A stretch of 64,000 bases of DNA from the NCBI RefSeq assembly GCF_005239135.1, contig NZ_QKNX01000001.1, positions 62,001 to 126,000 of the forward strand, read 5' to 3'. The position numbers and the translations under genes were made by a program. Positions 25,756-35,194 of the stretch are shown piece by piece. The DNA comes from Natronomonas salsuginis (GTDB lineage: Archaea; Halobacteriota; Halobacteria; Halobacteriales; Haloarculaceae). The notes under the pieces are model-generated. The model made no database searches. It was not told the DNA's origin and saw only the letters and a program-made list of their open reading frames with translations. The number at the start of each line of letters is the position of its first letter. Position 1 is the stretch's first letter.

Positions 25756-26820
25756 CTACAGGTCGACGCCGAACGGCGCGAACTCGTCGAGTCGAACCGC
25801 CGTCGCCGCGAGCAGCGCCGCCGCCGAGTCGAGATCGTCCCGATCGACGACCTCGACGGGCGTGTGCATGTACCGGTTCGGGATCCCCAGGTTGAGCGAG
25901 GGGATCCCACCGCGCGACGTGTAAAAGGCGTCGGCGTCGGTGCCGGTGCGGGTCCCCGCGGCCGCCAACTGGAGGTCGATCTCCGAGTCGGCCGCCACCG
26001 CCCGGACGGCGTCGACGATCGCCGGGTGGTTCGCGCTCCCGCGAGCGACGACCGGCCCGCCCCCCAACTCGACGTCGCTCCCCCGGACGCTCGGCGAGTC
26101 CGGGTGGTCGGTCGCGTGGGTGACGTCGACCGCGACGACGGCGTCCGGCTCCAGTTCGAAGCCGACCATCTGCGCGCCCCGCAGGCCGAGTTCCTCCTGC
26201 ACGGTCGAGATCGCGTACACCGTCGCATCAGGATCTGTCTCGACCGCCCGTCGAAACGCCTCCGCGGCCGTCCAGGTACCGACTCGGTTGTCCATCCCCC
26301 GCGCCGCGAGCCGGCCGTCGGTGAGCTCCGTGATCTCGGTGTTGAGCGTCACCGGGTCACCGACGTCGACCAGCGCTCGGGCGTCGTCGCCCTCCTCGAC
26401 GCCGATGTCGACGTGCTGTTCGGCGATCTCGTCGTACGTCTCGTCGTCCGACTTTCGGAGGTGGATCGCGACCTGCCCGATGACGCCGTCGACCGGCCCG
26501 TCGTCGGTGTGCACGGTGACGTGTTGCCCGCGGGTGACGGTCCGGTCCGAGCCGCCGATCCGCGAGAGCTGCAAGAACCCCTCGTCGGTGATCGCTCTGA
26601 CCATCATACCGATCTCGTCGCCGTGACCCGTGATGGCGATGCTTGGCCCGTCAGGGGCTCCCTCGTGGACGGCGACGGCGTTCCCGTAGGCGTCCGTCCG
26701 CGTCTCGTCGGCGTACTCGGAGACGTACGACAGCCAGCGACGCTGGCCGACTGTCTCGAATCCGGAGGGCGTCGATACCGAGAGAAGATCCCTCAAAAAC
26801 GACCGCTGCGTTTCGTCCAT
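25756..26820 (-). CDS. M42 family aminopeptidase
   Basis: The 354-residue protein fits the M42 (TET aminopeptidase) family. It has metal-ligand His/Asp in GHGDEIGMMV, LAARGMDNRVG with the bridging Asp, and the catalytic Glu pair in STVQEELGLRGA. Asp in VAVDVTHATD and a final His in GIPNRYMHTPVEVV complete the site. It cleaves N-terminal residues from peptides as a large tetrahedral complex, downstream of the proteasome. The ATG at 26820 gives the standard N-terminus. Confidence 0.94.
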   Translation of the reverse strand: MDETQRSFLRDLLSVSTPSGFETVGQRRWLSYVSEYADETRTDAYGNAVAVHEGAPDGPSIAITGHGDEIGMMVRAITDEGFLQLSRIGGSDRTVTRGQHVTVHTDDGPVDGVIGQVAIHLRKSDDETYDEIAEQHVDIGVEEGDDARALVDVGDPVTLNTEITELTDGRLAARGMDNRVGTWTAAEAFRRAVETDPDATVYAISTVQEELGLRGAQMVGFELEPDAVVAVDVTHATDHPDSPSVRGSDVELGGGPVVARGSANHPAIVDAVRAVAADSEIDLQLAAAGTRTGTDADAFYTSRGGIPSLNLGIPNRYMHTPVEVVDRDDLDSAAALLAATAVRLDEFAPFGVDL

Positions 26821-26924
26821 ACAGTGGGGTCGGCCCCCGAATACATGAACGTCTCGGCGGCGATCACTCCCCACCTGTCGAGAACCGTCGATCGATATAA
26901 CACGCTCCGGAGAGAACGTGTGCT

Positions 26925-27188
26925 ATGGTCGAGTTCACCTTCCTCGAACTGCACTTCGAGAACTCGGATCTGACCGCGAACGCCCCGTACAGCCACGGCG
27001 AAAAGAACGTGGACGCGAGCGACGAACCGCCGGCCGAGGAGTCCGCCTCGGGTTCGAAGAAGAGGCCGGTCCTCGCGCTCTTGATCGGCCTGTGTTTCAG
27101 CGTCGCCGTCGCCTACCTCGTCCGAAAGCGCGTGTTCGCGGGCGGGGAGGACGACGTGGTTGACGAAGAAGACGCGATTCCCGTCTAG
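26925..27188 (+). CDS. Small single-pass membrane protein
   Basis: The 87-residue protein has an aromatic N-terminus (MVEFTFLELHFENSDL), an acidic linker, and one transmembrane helix (VLALLIGLCFSVAVAYLV). Basic residues follow the helix, then an acidic tail. A TATA-like GATATAAC is centred about 28 bases upstream, so the mRNA is leaderless. Function unknown. Confidence 0.72.
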   Translation: MVEFTFLELHFENSDLTANAPYSHGEKNVDASDEPPAEESASGSKKRPVLALLIGLCFSVAVAYLVRKRVFAGGEDDVVDEEDAIPV

Positions 27189-27277
27189 ACGCCGCCCGCT
27201 CAGCCGCCGCTGCGAGCCGATTCCGCACCAAGTTCGAGTGCCGGAAGAGCTTTGTCGCGCGGTCAGCTACTTCCCCT

Positions 27278-28228
27278 GTGAACCTGTTTCGCGCCGCCCG
27301 CGCCGTCGCCGGATCGGACGGCGACGGCCCGGTCGACTGGACCGCCGTCGGGGCCGCAGCCCACGCCGCGACCGATCCCGGCGACCTCTCGCTCTCGCCA
27401 GCCGAACGCGACGGATACGCCGACGACGTCGCGGACGCGAGGGCCAGTATCCGGGCCGCGGCGGGCGTCGACTTCGACCTCCCCGAGACGATCGAGGTCC
27501 AGAACCGACACCACTGGATCGACGCGAACATCGAGACGTTCCGTCGGCTGCTCGCGCCGCTCGAGGGGCAGGTGACGCTCGCCCCCGCCCTCGCTCGGAC
27601 CGCGAACACCGGCTCGATGGCCGTGACGCTCGGCTTTCTGGCCAACAACGTCCTCGGGCAGTACGACCCGCTGTTGCTCGGCGACGGGGATGACGACCAC
27701 GGCCTCTACTTCGTCCACCCCAACATCGTTGCGGTCGCCGACGCTCTCGACGTCGATCACGATCGATTCCGGCGGTGGATCGCCTTTCACGAGGTCGCCC
27801 ACGCTGCGGAGTTCGACAGCGCGCCGTGGCTCGCACCGCATCTGGAGTCGAGCATGGAACACGCCGTCTCCGAGCTCGCCGCCGGTCGGTTCGATCGCCG
27901 GGCGCTCGACGACCTCAACGTGACGATGACCGCCGTCGAGGGGTACGCTGAACTCGTCATGGACCGCGCGTTCGACGAGGAGTACGCCGATCTGCGCGAA
28001 AAGCTCGACGAGCGACGGGGGAACGTCGGCCCCGTCTCGAGGATCATCCGACGGCTGCTCGGGATCGGGCGGAAACGCCGCCAGTACGAGCGCGGCAAGG
28101 GCTTCTTCGACGCGGTCGCCGACGAGCGCGGCGTCGCCGGGGCCGCCGTCGTCTGGGAACGCCAAGAGAACCTGCCGACCGACGCGGAGTTGGACGACCC
28201 AGACGCGTGGCTTCGACGAGTTTCGTGA
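27278..28228 (+). CDS. Zinc-dependent metalloprotease (DUF2342-like)
   Basis: The 316-residue protein carries the HExxH motif in WIAFHEVAHAAEF and a downstream AVEGYAELVMDRAF helix whose Glu could be the third zinc ligand. It matches the DUF2342 family of putative metalloproteases common in actinobacteria and haloarchaea, sometimes listed as coenzyme F420 biosynthesis-associated. The start is GTG 27278. Substrate unknown. Confidence 0.8.
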   Translation: MNLFRAARAVAGSDGDGPVDWTAVGAAAHAATDPGDLSLSPAERDGYADDVADARASIRAAAGVDFDLPETIEVQNRHHWIDANIETFRRLLAPLEGQVTLAPALARTANTGSMAVTLGFLANNVLGQYDPLLLGDGDDDHGLYFVHPNIVAVADALDVDHDRFRRWIAFHEVAHAAEFDSAPWLAPHLESSMEHAVSELAAGRFDRRALDDLNVTMTAVEGYAELVMDRAFDEEYADLREKLDERRGNVGPVSRIIRRLLGIGRKRRQYERGKGFFDAVADERGVAGAAVVWERQENLPTDAELDDPDAWLRRVS

Positions 28229-28359
28229 ACACCGGCTCGATTTAGTTATCAATTTTTGAGGTGTTTCGAAGGGTGAGCGATACAGCCCGCGTCTCGCTCT
28301 CATCTATTTAGGTGGCGATTAAAAATTATAACTGTACCTCCCCTCACCCCCTACGACCG

Positions 28360-28725
28360 TTACTCGGCTTTGAAGTGCGGCGTAACGTACCCGTCGTCGT
28401 CCTCGTCGAAGCCGGCGAGTCCGACGCGCGAGCCGATCCCGACGTCCTGATCGACGAGCCGACCCAACACCCGGGCGTCGCCGAGCTGGACGACGGCGAC
28501 CTGGTAGCCGCGCTGGTCGATCCCGATCGGCGGGACGTTGATCGTCGTCTCGGTGTAGACGGTGCCGCTCGTCGGCAGCTCGATTGTTTCGAGCTCTCTC
28601 GATCCGCAGTGCGGGCACGCCGCCTTCGGTGCGCCGAGCGTGGCGTCGCAGCCGCCGCACGCTTGTCCGAGCAGTTCGCCGTCTTCGAGGGCCTCGCTCC
28701 ACGCTCTGTGTGTCAGATCGCTCAT
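28360..28725 (-). CDS. Zinc-ribbon/OB-fold protein (DUF35 family)
   Basis: The 121-residue protein has a rubredoxin-like zinc ribbon (QACGGCDATLGAPKAACPHCGS), then an OB-fold (GTVYTETTINVPPIG). DUF35 proteins partner with thiolase-like enzymes and help hold or channel acyl-CoA. Its start overlaps the stop of the thiolase-domain gene (ATGA at 28722-28725), the classic pairing. Family members work with acetoacetyl-CoA thiolase and HMG-CoA synthase in archaea. The 130 bases downstream are AT-rich, with no gene. Confidence 0.92.
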   Translation of the reverse strand: MSDLTHRAWSEALEDGELLGQACGGCDATLGAPKAACPHCGSRELETIELPTSGTVYTETTINVPPIGIDQRGYQVAVVQLGDARVLGRLVDQDVGIGSRVGLAGFDEDDDGYVTPHFKAE

Positions 28726-29888
28726 TGTCGTGCCTCCATGACGCTGACGACGGTCGTCGCCGAATCGCCGCCGAGGTTGTGCGCGACGCCTCGCTCGACG
28801 CCCCCGAGCTGGCGCTCGCCCGCGTCGCCACGGATCTGTTCGGTGAGCTCGACGATCTGGGCGGTCCCGGTCGCGCCGATCGGGTGGCCCTTCGCCTTCA
28901 GGCCGCCGGAGGGGTTGATCGGGATGTCGCCGTCGCGGGCGGTTCGGCCCTCCTCGGCGGCGACGCCGCCCTGGCCGTCCTCGACGAGGCCGAGCGCTTC
29001 GATCGCGAGGATCTCCGCGCCCGTGAAGCAGTCGTGGACCTCGGCGAACTCCATCGCGTCGGCGGTGGTGTCGGCCTGCTCGTACGCCTGTGCGGCCGCG
29101 TCGCGGGCCGCCTGCGTGACACCGATCTCCGCCTTGTCGCCGATCGGGATCACGTCGGTCGCGTGGCCGACGCCAGAGACGTCGACCGGCGCGTCGTAGG
29201 ACGCGGCGGCGTCCTCGGAGACGACGACGACCGCGCTTGCGCCGTCGGAGAACGGACAGCAGTCCATGAGCCGGAACGGGTCGGCGATCACGGGGCTGTT
29301 GAGGGCCTCTTCGACCGTCACTTCCTTGCCGAAGTGAGCGTTGGGGTTCAACGCGCCGTTTCCGTGGTTCTTCACCGCGACGTGAGCGAGTTGCTCCTCC
29401 GTCGTCCCGTGGACGTGCATGTGCCGTTTCGTCAACAGCGCGAAGACGGCGGGGAACGTCAGCCCGGTCGGCTGTTCGTACTGGCGGTGGGAGGCGGAGC
29501 CGAAGATCCGCGTCATCTCGGGCGTGTCCTTGCCTGTCTTGGGGGTACATCGCTCGGTTCCGCCGACGAGAACGACGTCGTGAACGCCGGCCTCGACGGC
29601 CTCGACGGCGTTCTTGAAGGCGTTCGAGGAGGTCGCACACGCGTCCTCGAAGCGCTGGACCGGGATCCCGGACATGCCGACGTGAGCGGCGATCTTCGGG
29701 CCGAGGTGCGTCTCGTTCTCCGTCGACCCGCCCATCGCGTTCCCGAAGTAGAGGGCGTCGATATCCCCGGGCGAAACCCCCGCGTCGTCGAGCGCCGCGA
29801 AGGCGGCCTCGTCGAAGAGCTCTTGCATCGGTGTGTCGTGAACGCTGAACTTCGTCATGCCGGCGCCGACCACGGCTGCTCGTGGCAT
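28722..29888 (-). CDS. Thiolase-domain protein (acetyl-CoA acetyltransferase / SCP2-thiolase type)
   Basis: The 388-residue protein has the thiolase fold: AAVVGAGMTKF at the start, the active-site Cys in EDACATSSNAF, His in EVHDCFTG, and the C-terminal NPSGGLKAKGHPIGATG. It is of the archaeal SCP2-like class that works with a DUF35 protein, here the coupled downstream gene. Likely reactions are Claisen condensation to acetoacetyl-CoA, feeding mevalonate, or thiolytic cleavage. GTTATAATC at 29910-29918 lies 27 bases before the ATG. Confidence 0.92.
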   Translation of the reverse strand: MPRAAVVGAGMTKFSVHDTPMQELFDEAAFAALDDAGVSPGDIDALYFGNAMGGSTENETHLGPKIAAHVGMSGIPVQRFEDACATSSNAFKNAVEAVEAGVHDVVLVGGTERCTPKTGKDTPEMTRIFGSASHRQYEQPTGLTFPAVFALLTKRHMHVHGTTEEQLAHVAVKNHGNGALNPNAHFGKEVTVEEALNSPVIADPFRLMDCCPFSDGASAVVVVSEDAAASYDAPVDVSGVGHATDVIPIGDKAEIGVTQAARDAAAQAYEQADTTADAMEFAEVHDCFTGAEILAIEALGLVEDGQGGVAAEEGRTARDGDIPINPSGGLKAKGHPIGATGTAQIVELTEQIRGDAGERQLGGVERGVAHNLGGDSATTVVSVMEARQ

Positions 29889-29950
29889 GCGTACACGTGG
29901 ACATCTCCGGTTATAATCGATACGGATTCGCGCCGCTCTCGCTCGGGCGA

Positions 29951-30187
29951 TCAGCGCCGGTAGCGATGTCCCCCGGCCGGCGCGATATCTTCGGCGCTCG
30001 GAAACAGGTACCACACCAGCGCACCACCGACGAGCAGCCCCACGAGCACTGTCACGCCGACGAGTTCGAGCGGGGCTCCCCCCTGAATCGAGATCATTCC
30101 CGCCGACAGACCGACGAGTAGGACCACGCCGACCTTCGCCCATCTGAGCGTCTGCCTTCGATCGTCGTCCGTGATCGGGTCGACCAC
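29951..30187 (-). CDS. Small two-helix membrane protein
   Basis: The 78-residue protein starts at GTG 30187, whose G is also the last base of the TAG stop of the upstream NTF2-like gene, so translation is coupled. Two helices are visible (WAKVGVVLLVGLSAGMISI and ELVGVTVLVGLLVGGALVWYLF), followed by an acidic-basic tail. No known family. Confidence 0.7.
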   Translation of the reverse strand: MVDPITDDDRRQTLRWAKVGVVLLVGLSAGMISIQGGAPLELVGVTVLVGLLVGGALVWYLFPSAEDIAPAGGHRYRR

Positions 30188-30594
30188 TACCGGGTCCCTC
30201 CGGGCGCGGAGACGTGCATGCCGACGAAGCGCCACGGAGTACCGATTCCGTCGTCGCCCGTTTGGGCTTCGGCGCGACGCTCGATCGTCCCGCTCCACCG
30301 GCTGTCGAACTCGTACTCGGTCCCGTCCTCGAGGTCGGTCCACGCCATGAGCACGTCGTCGGAGAACCACGCGTGCTCGTCACGCTCGGTCACGACGAGC
30401 CGCGAACTCTCGACTCGCCAGTCCGTCGTCGTCTCGCTCTGCGCCGTGAGCCCCTCACGAACCTCGTTATAGCCGGTCAGCCGCTCGCCGATCCCGAACT
30501 TCACGACCGACTCCTCGCGGGCGAAAAACGGCGACAGCGGGTCGCCAGTTCGGAGTGCGTCGTAGTACGCTCGGACGGTCGATTCGGCGTCCAT
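30187..30594 (-). CDS. NTF2/SnoaL-like protein
   Basis: The 135-residue protein opens with AESTVRAYYDALRTGDPLSPFFA, the helical cone of the NTF2-like fold. It continues with strands ending in TPWRFVGMHVS. Members are small-molecule-binding or isomerase-like proteins with many roles; none can be chosen here. It overlaps by one base with the next gene. Confidence 0.78.
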   Translation of the reverse strand: MDAESTVRAYYDALRTGDPLSPFFAREESVVKFGIGERLTGYNEVREGLTAQSETTTDWRVESSRLVVTERDEHAWFSDDVLMAWTDLEDGTEYEFDSRWSGTIERRAEAQTGDDGIGTPWRFVGMHVSAPGGTR

Positions 30595-30712
30595 GGCCCG
30601 GCTTCGGAGCGCTCGAACTTACCGCTACTGGATGACACGGCTTCGCCGTTCGTCTCCGGGCGGCGACTGGTCACTCCGTAACGGTGATACGCCCGCTCTC
30701 TCCAGTGACGCC

Positions 30713-31528
30713 ATGGAACGACACACGGAGCTCTCGAACGACCACCTCGACGTCCGGCTCTCGGCCGACGAACTCGTCGTTCAGGCGCGGATCGACCGCC
30801 CCGAGCGGCGAAACGCGCTGAGCGAGCTGGTGATCGACGGGCTGCTCTCGGTCTTCGAGTTCGCCGACGGGGCCCCCGTCCGAGTCGTCGTCGTTCGGGG
30901 GACGGACGGCGTCTTTTGCGCCGGCGGCGACATCGAATCCATGGCGGGGGCCATCGGCGAGGACGCGACGACCCACCGTCGGGAGTTCGAGGGGATGAAA
31001 CGGTTGATCGAGGGCGCGGTCGACACCGCCGCCCTCACCGTCGCCGCTGTCGAGGGGTACTGTCTCGCCGGCGGGATGGGGCTCGCCGCCGCCTGTGATG
31101 TGATCGTCGCGAGCGAGGACGCGACGTTCGGCACGCCCGAGGCGAAGATCGGGCTGTTCCCGGCGCAGGCGCTCGTTCCGATCATGCGGACCGTCACCGA
31201 AAAGCGGGCGCTCAAACTGCTTTTCACGGGCGAGCACATCGACGCGGCGACCGCTCACGAGATCGGCTTCGTCACGGATCTAGTCGCCGCGGATCGGTTC
31301 GACGAGAACCTCGATTCGATCGTCGACGACCTCACTTCTCCCTCACCCGCGCTCATCGCGCTCGGGAAGGAGGCGTTCTACAACCAGCGGGAGATGGGCT
31401 TTCGGGAGGCGCTCGACTACATGCACGACGCCGTCACGCTCATCTCGATGAGCGACGAGGCCGAAGCCGGGATCGAGGCGTTTCTCGACGACACGGAACC
31501 GGACTGGAAGGGTCGTCCCGAAGAGTGA
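30713..31528 (+). CDS. Enoyl-CoA hydratase/isomerase family protein lacking one catalytic Glu
   Basis: The 271-residue crotonase-fold protein has the oxyanion-hole motif FCAGGDIESM and TPEAKIGLFPAQ, which keeps the second catalytic Glu. The helix that normally has Glu (GGGxEL) here reads LAGGMGLAAACD, with Gly instead. Strict hydratase activity needs both acids, so this is more likely an isomerase, hydrolase or decarboxylase-type crotonase. ATG 30713 begins the conserved region. Confidence 0.87.
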   Translation: MERHTELSNDHLDVRLSADELVVQARIDRPERRNALSELVIDGLLSVFEFADGAPVRVVVVRGTDGVFCAGGDIESMAGAIGEDATTHRREFEGMKRLIEGAVDTAALTVAAVEGYCLAGGMGLAAACDVIVASEDATFGTPEAKIGLFPAQALVPIMRTVTEKRALKLLFTGEHIDAATAHEIGFVTDLVAADRFDENLDSIVDDLTSPSPALIALGKEAFYNQREMGFREALDYMHDAVTLISMSDEAEAGIEAFLDDTEPDWKGRPEE

Positions 31529-31552
31529 CGCGCCTCGCCTCGCCGGGCGCGC

Positions 31553-34204
31553 TCAATCGGCCCACTCGAGCATCCGGTCGTAGAACGGCACGCTTTCGAG
31601 CGCGCGCCGATCGCCCACGAGGACGAGCGCCTTCTTCGCTCTCGTGAGCGCGACGTTGACCCGGCGGTAATCATCGAAGATTGGACTCGTTAGCTCCCCG
31701 GTCGCCACGAACGAGATGACGATGACCTCCTTCGCGGAGCCCTGAAACCGATCGACCGTATCGACGGTGGCGTCGGAGAGGCGGCGGGTAATCTCGGCGA
31801 CCTGCGCTCGGAACGGGGCGATGACGCCGATGTCGTCGGGATCGACGCCCGAAGCGACGAACGATTCGACAATCGAGGCGACGCGGTCGGCCTCGATCGC
31901 GTTGGTATTGCCCGTCGCGGTTCCGTCGGGATCGACGAAGGCGACGCCGCCAGATAGCTCGGGCGGAAGCGCGTCCGGGTCGACGCCGTCGAGGTCGGCG
32001 AGCCGCTGGGCCGCGACCTCGGCGTTCGCGGGGCGCAACTCCCCGTCGTAGAACTCCTGACTCGAAAAGTATTGCACGCGCTGGCTCATCCGGTACTGCC
32101 GGTCGAGCATCACCGCCGCCTCGGGGGCCTGTTCGATCAGACGTTCGAACAGCGATCGTCGGAGGTCGTTCTCGGCCCTGACGACCGGTGGGAGCTGTTG
32201 GTGGTCGCCGACCAGGACGAACCGCTCGGAGAGCGTCGTCGGGAGGAAGGTTCCGGGTTCGGTAAGCTGGCCCGCTTCGTCGACGACCGCGACGTCGAAC
32301 GACTGGGACTTGAGCACCCGCGAGCCGCACGCGGCGGTCGTCGCAGCGATTACGTCCGCGTTCGATAGCGCCGCGGCGCGCTCCTCGGGGTCACCGGTTC
32401 GTTCGAGCCGGTACTTTTGCATGTCCTCGCGGACGCCCGTCTCCGAGCCCCACCGGACCACGTCGGAGAACCCCTGCGATTCGAGCGCCTCGACGGCGTT
32501 GTCGACGGCGCGGTTGGTGAACGCCGAGAGCAACACCCGGTCGCCGCGCTCGACGAGCGCTCGTACGGTTCGCGCGAGCGTGTACGTCTTCCCGGTCCCC
32601 GGCGGGCCGTGGATCAGCGCGAAGTCGTCCGCGGTGACCGCGGCGTTGACCGCGGCGTTCTGGGCCTCGTTGTTGTCGATGTACTCACGGCGGTCGCCGG
32701 AAAACGACGGCTCGCGTCGGTCGAAGAGCACATCCTTTCGATCGGCGTCCCCGGTGAGTATCGCGTCGTGCAACGCGGTCAGCTGGCGATCGACGCCGAT
32801 CTCCGATGGATACTGATCCAGCCGACGCAGTTCGATCGGCTCGTCGGCGACGACGACGATCTCCTCGCCGAGTTCCGTGATCGTCGCGAGCTCGGCCATC
32901 CCCCGCGTCGGGTGGCCGTCGCTCGCGAGGGCGCGGTCGCCCTCCCGAAGCTTCGAGACCGCGTCCGTGGTTCGGCGCGCGCGAAGCTCCCAGCGCCCGC
33001 CCGAGATCGGCGTTCTGTCGACCGGTTCGAGGTCGACCAGCGCCCGGTCGTCGTCGGCCCGTTCCCTGGGCGATTGCTCCCAGAGCTTCCGATACTGTGC
33101 GTGGACCTCGCGCCGTTCCTCCTCGATCGCCCGGTAGAACCGCTCGAAGTACGCCCGTTCCTCCTCGGGTAGCGGCCGGCCCATCTGTCCGGCCTTCGAC
33201 TCCTGCCCGAGTCGTCCGGCGACGACCATGCACGTGTCGCGCTCGAAGCAGTACTCGCAGTTCGCCCCGGCCTCGAACCCCGTCGGCACCGACAGGTCGT
33301 ACTCGGCGGCGGCGATCTCGTTTCGCACCCGGAGGACGTACTTCAAGAAGCCGGGACCGATCGAGAACTCCTTGGCCGGTGAGAGGTCGCCGGAAGCGTC
33401 GCTTCTATCCAGCGCCGTATTCTTCGTGTACAACAGCGTCCCCGTACCGGGCGCGCTCTCTATGTCGTCAGCCAACAGCAGGGCGTAGCAGGTCGCCTGC
33501 ACCTTGTCGTGGAATCGCGGGTCGCGCTTGAGGTTCTTGCCCGTCTTCAGTTCGACCGGCATCCCCCGACGAACGGCATCGGCCCGGCCCTTGATCCCGA
33601 ACCGCTCGGAGATGAGCGTCTGCTCGGAGCGCCACGAGTCCTCGCCGAAGCGGCCCTGCTGGAGCCACCCCTCGATCGCTGCGGCGTTCTGTCTGACGTC
33701 GTCGGCGACGCCGTCGGCCGTCTCGCCGAGCAACCCGAGATCGAGCGCCGCCTCCGACACCCGCTCGTCGATGCTGTCGTCGATATCCCGGCCGCGGAGC
33801 AGGTCGCCGAACACGTCGTGGACGACGGTCCCCTTGACCACGGGGTACTTGAGCGGGAGCCCCGTGATCTTGTTCAGATAGTAGATCCGCGGACACTGGA
33901 CCCAGCCGCGAACGTCGGTCACGTCGACGAGGAAGTCCGGTTCGACGACGACCGCGGACGCGCCGGTCGTCGAGTACTGCGTTTCGCCGTTGAACTCCCG
34001 CTCTTGGAGGTCCGTGGCGAGCAGTTCCATCCCCGGTTCGAGGACTGTCGCGGTTTCGGTCCACTTGCCCCACAGCGTCAGCCGAATCGGATCGCCCGCG
34101 CCGCGTTCGGGACGAAGCGTGACCTCGGCGAGATCGCTCGTTCCGCGACTCGTCTCGACCGTTCGGGACTCCCCCACTTCGAGGACCGGTCCACGCAGAT
34201 TCAC
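31553..34204 (-). CDS. dna2: Dna2-like nuclease-helicase
   Basis: The 883-residue protein combines three parts. An OB-like N-terminal region (about 1-95) comes first. A RecB/Cas4-type nuclease (about 100-340) follows, with CPRIYYL, PVELKTGK and late cysteines in NCEYCFERDTC. These make a four-Cys iron-sulfur cluster around the nuclease. Last is a superfamily 1B helicase with Walker A IHGPPGTGKTYT, VVDEAGQ, and C-terminal motifs RQYRMSQ, DTVDRFQGS and VNVALTRAKK. This is the Dna2 plan, acting in Okazaki-fragment and end processing. It is read as a single intact gene. Confidence 0.92.
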   Translation of the reverse strand: MNLRGPVLEVGESRTVETSRGTSDLAEVTLRPERGAGDPIRLTLWGKWTETATVLEPGMELLATDLQEREFNGETQYSTTGASAVVVEPDFLVDVTDVRGWVQCPRIYYLNKITGLPLKYPVVKGTVVHDVFGDLLRGRDIDDSIDERVSEAALDLGLLGETADGVADDVRQNAAAIEGWLQQGRFGEDSWRSEQTLISERFGIKGRADAVRRGMPVELKTGKNLKRDPRFHDKVQATCYALLLADDIESAPGTGTLLYTKNTALDRSDASGDLSPAKEFSIGPGFLKYVLRVRNEIAAAEYDLSVPTGFEAGANCEYCFERDTCMVVAGRLGQESKAGQMGRPLPEEERAYFERFYRAIEEERREVHAQYRKLWEQSPRERADDDRALVDLEPVDRTPISGGRWELRARRTTDAVSKLREGDRALASDGHPTRGMAELATITELGEEIVVVADEPIELRRLDQYPSEIGVDRQLTALHDAILTGDADRKDVLFDRREPSFSGDRREYIDNNEAQNAAVNAAVTADDFALIHGPPGTGKTYTLARTVRALVERGDRVLLSAFTNRAVDNAVEALESQGFSDVVRWGSETGVREDMQKYRLERTGDPEERAAALSNADVIAATTAACGSRVLKSQSFDVAVVDEAGQLTEPGTFLPTTLSERFVLVGDHQQLPPVVRAENDLRRSLFERLIEQAPEAAVMLDRQYRMSQRVQYFSSQEFYDGELRPANAEVAAQRLADLDGVDPDALPPELSGGVAFVDPDGTATGNTNAIEADRVASIVESFVASGVDPDDIGVIAPFRAQVAEITRRLSDATVDTVDRFQGSAKEVIVISFVATGELTSPIFDDYRRVNVALTRAKKALVLVGDRRALESVPFYDRMLEWAD

Positions 34205-34300
34205 GTCTATCCTACCCGAGCGTCCTCGGGAGAAAAACGCTGTCGGTCATCCCCTCTCAAAACCCGATACCTTCTTTTTCCTCTCGCCGAAATAAGGGGT

Positions 34301-34849
34301 ATGCGCGTCCGCGACTGGCAGGACATACTCGAAGACGTCGTAGAATCGGGCGCCGAATCAAGCGACTGGCGAGCCGTGTCCGGGGACCGACGCGGTGGCG
34401 TCGGCGAAGATCTGTTCATCGGCCACCCCTCGGTCGGCGTCTTCCAGCTCAAGACCTTCGCGAAGAACCCCTACGAGGTTCAGGGCGTCGGCTCGCGCGT
34501 CGCTCGAAAAATCGACGACGACCTCGAGCCGCTGTTCCCCGAAGCCGACAGCGCCGGCCGCTTCGGCGTCAACCGTGGCGTCGGAGACTCCGACGAGGCG
34601 AAAGCGCGCGCCAAGCGACTCGAAACCGTCCTCGAAACGCACGCCGACGCGCCGACCACGGGAGACGCGCTCTTCGAGGACGTGATGGACGCCCTCGATA
34701 GCCCGGCGTTCGGGCCGATGGAGTACGACATGTACGATCGCCCGGCCCGACTCGACCAGCTCTCGGACACCTTCGAGGAAGCCGAAGCGCTCCTCTCGAG
34801 CGAACTCGACGATCTCATCGAGGAGGACGTGGGGCGCGGGTTCCACTAG
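34301..34849 (+). CDS. Conserved haloarchaeal protein of unknown function
   Basis: The 182-residue acidic protein starts MRVRDWQDILEDVVESG. It has GEDLFIGHPSVGVFQLKTFAKNPY followed by a helical, Glu-rich C-terminus. No catalytic motif is seen. Codon use matches core genes. Its start lies about 96 bases from the divergent Dna2 gene, so the two may share a control region. Confidence 0.72.
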   Translation: MRVRDWQDILEDVVESGAESSDWRAVSGDRRGGVGEDLFIGHPSVGVFQLKTFAKNPYEVQGVGSRVARKIDDDLEPLFPEADSAGRFGVNRGVGDSDEAKARAKRLETVLETHADAPTTGDALFEDVMDALDSPAFGPMEYDMYDRPARLDQLSDTFEEAEALLSSELDDLIEEDVGRGFH

Positions 34850-35194
34850 CGGCGTTGAGCGGTGATATACACGCACAGCCGTCCGGATAAACCCCACGCC
34901 AAACACGAGCTTCTGGACGCGATCGATGCGCAGTTTTGTGAGTGCCCTCGGGGCGTCGATCGAGGGCGTCGTCGCTGGATCGCAGCCGAGAACCGACCGT
35001 CGTTTCATCGACTCTTCGATCGCCATCGGCCAACAACATTAATGTAATAATAGTTCGTGGCATATGTTGCATGGCAGGGATGGGCAGTTATCATACGCCG
35101 CGCGGTTGTCCGCAAGAGGACCCCGTTTCTTTCACCGGTATAGATTGGTAATGTCTAGCAAGGATTTATATACGACGGGGGCGGACGGGTATAC
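34850..35194. other. Intergenic stretch with AT-rich promoter-like segment
   Basis: The first 180 bases show nothing coherent. From about 35030 it turns AT-rich (ATTAATGTAATAATAG), followed by a possible 26-codon ORF and a small stem-loop (GTCC-gcaaga-GGAC). At 35165 lies the clear TATA box TTTATATA of the next gene. A small RNA or microprotein is possible. Confidence 0.5.
35071..35151 (+). CDS. Possible 26-residue microprotein
   Basis: The frame reads MAGMGSYHTPRGCPQEDPVS and a short rest, ending TAA. An AT-rich element TAATAATAG at 35045-35053 is centred about 22-26 bases before the ATG, which would fit a leaderless message. Only position and promoter support it; no homology is recognised. 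Confidence 0.25.
   Translation: MAGMGSYHTPRGCPQEDPVSFTGIDW

Noticed and set aside
28722-29904. A frame joining the DUF35 gene with upstream arginine-rich sequence
   Set aside because: The upstream part is the thiolase gene read in the wrong frame; the real DUF35 gene starts at 28725.
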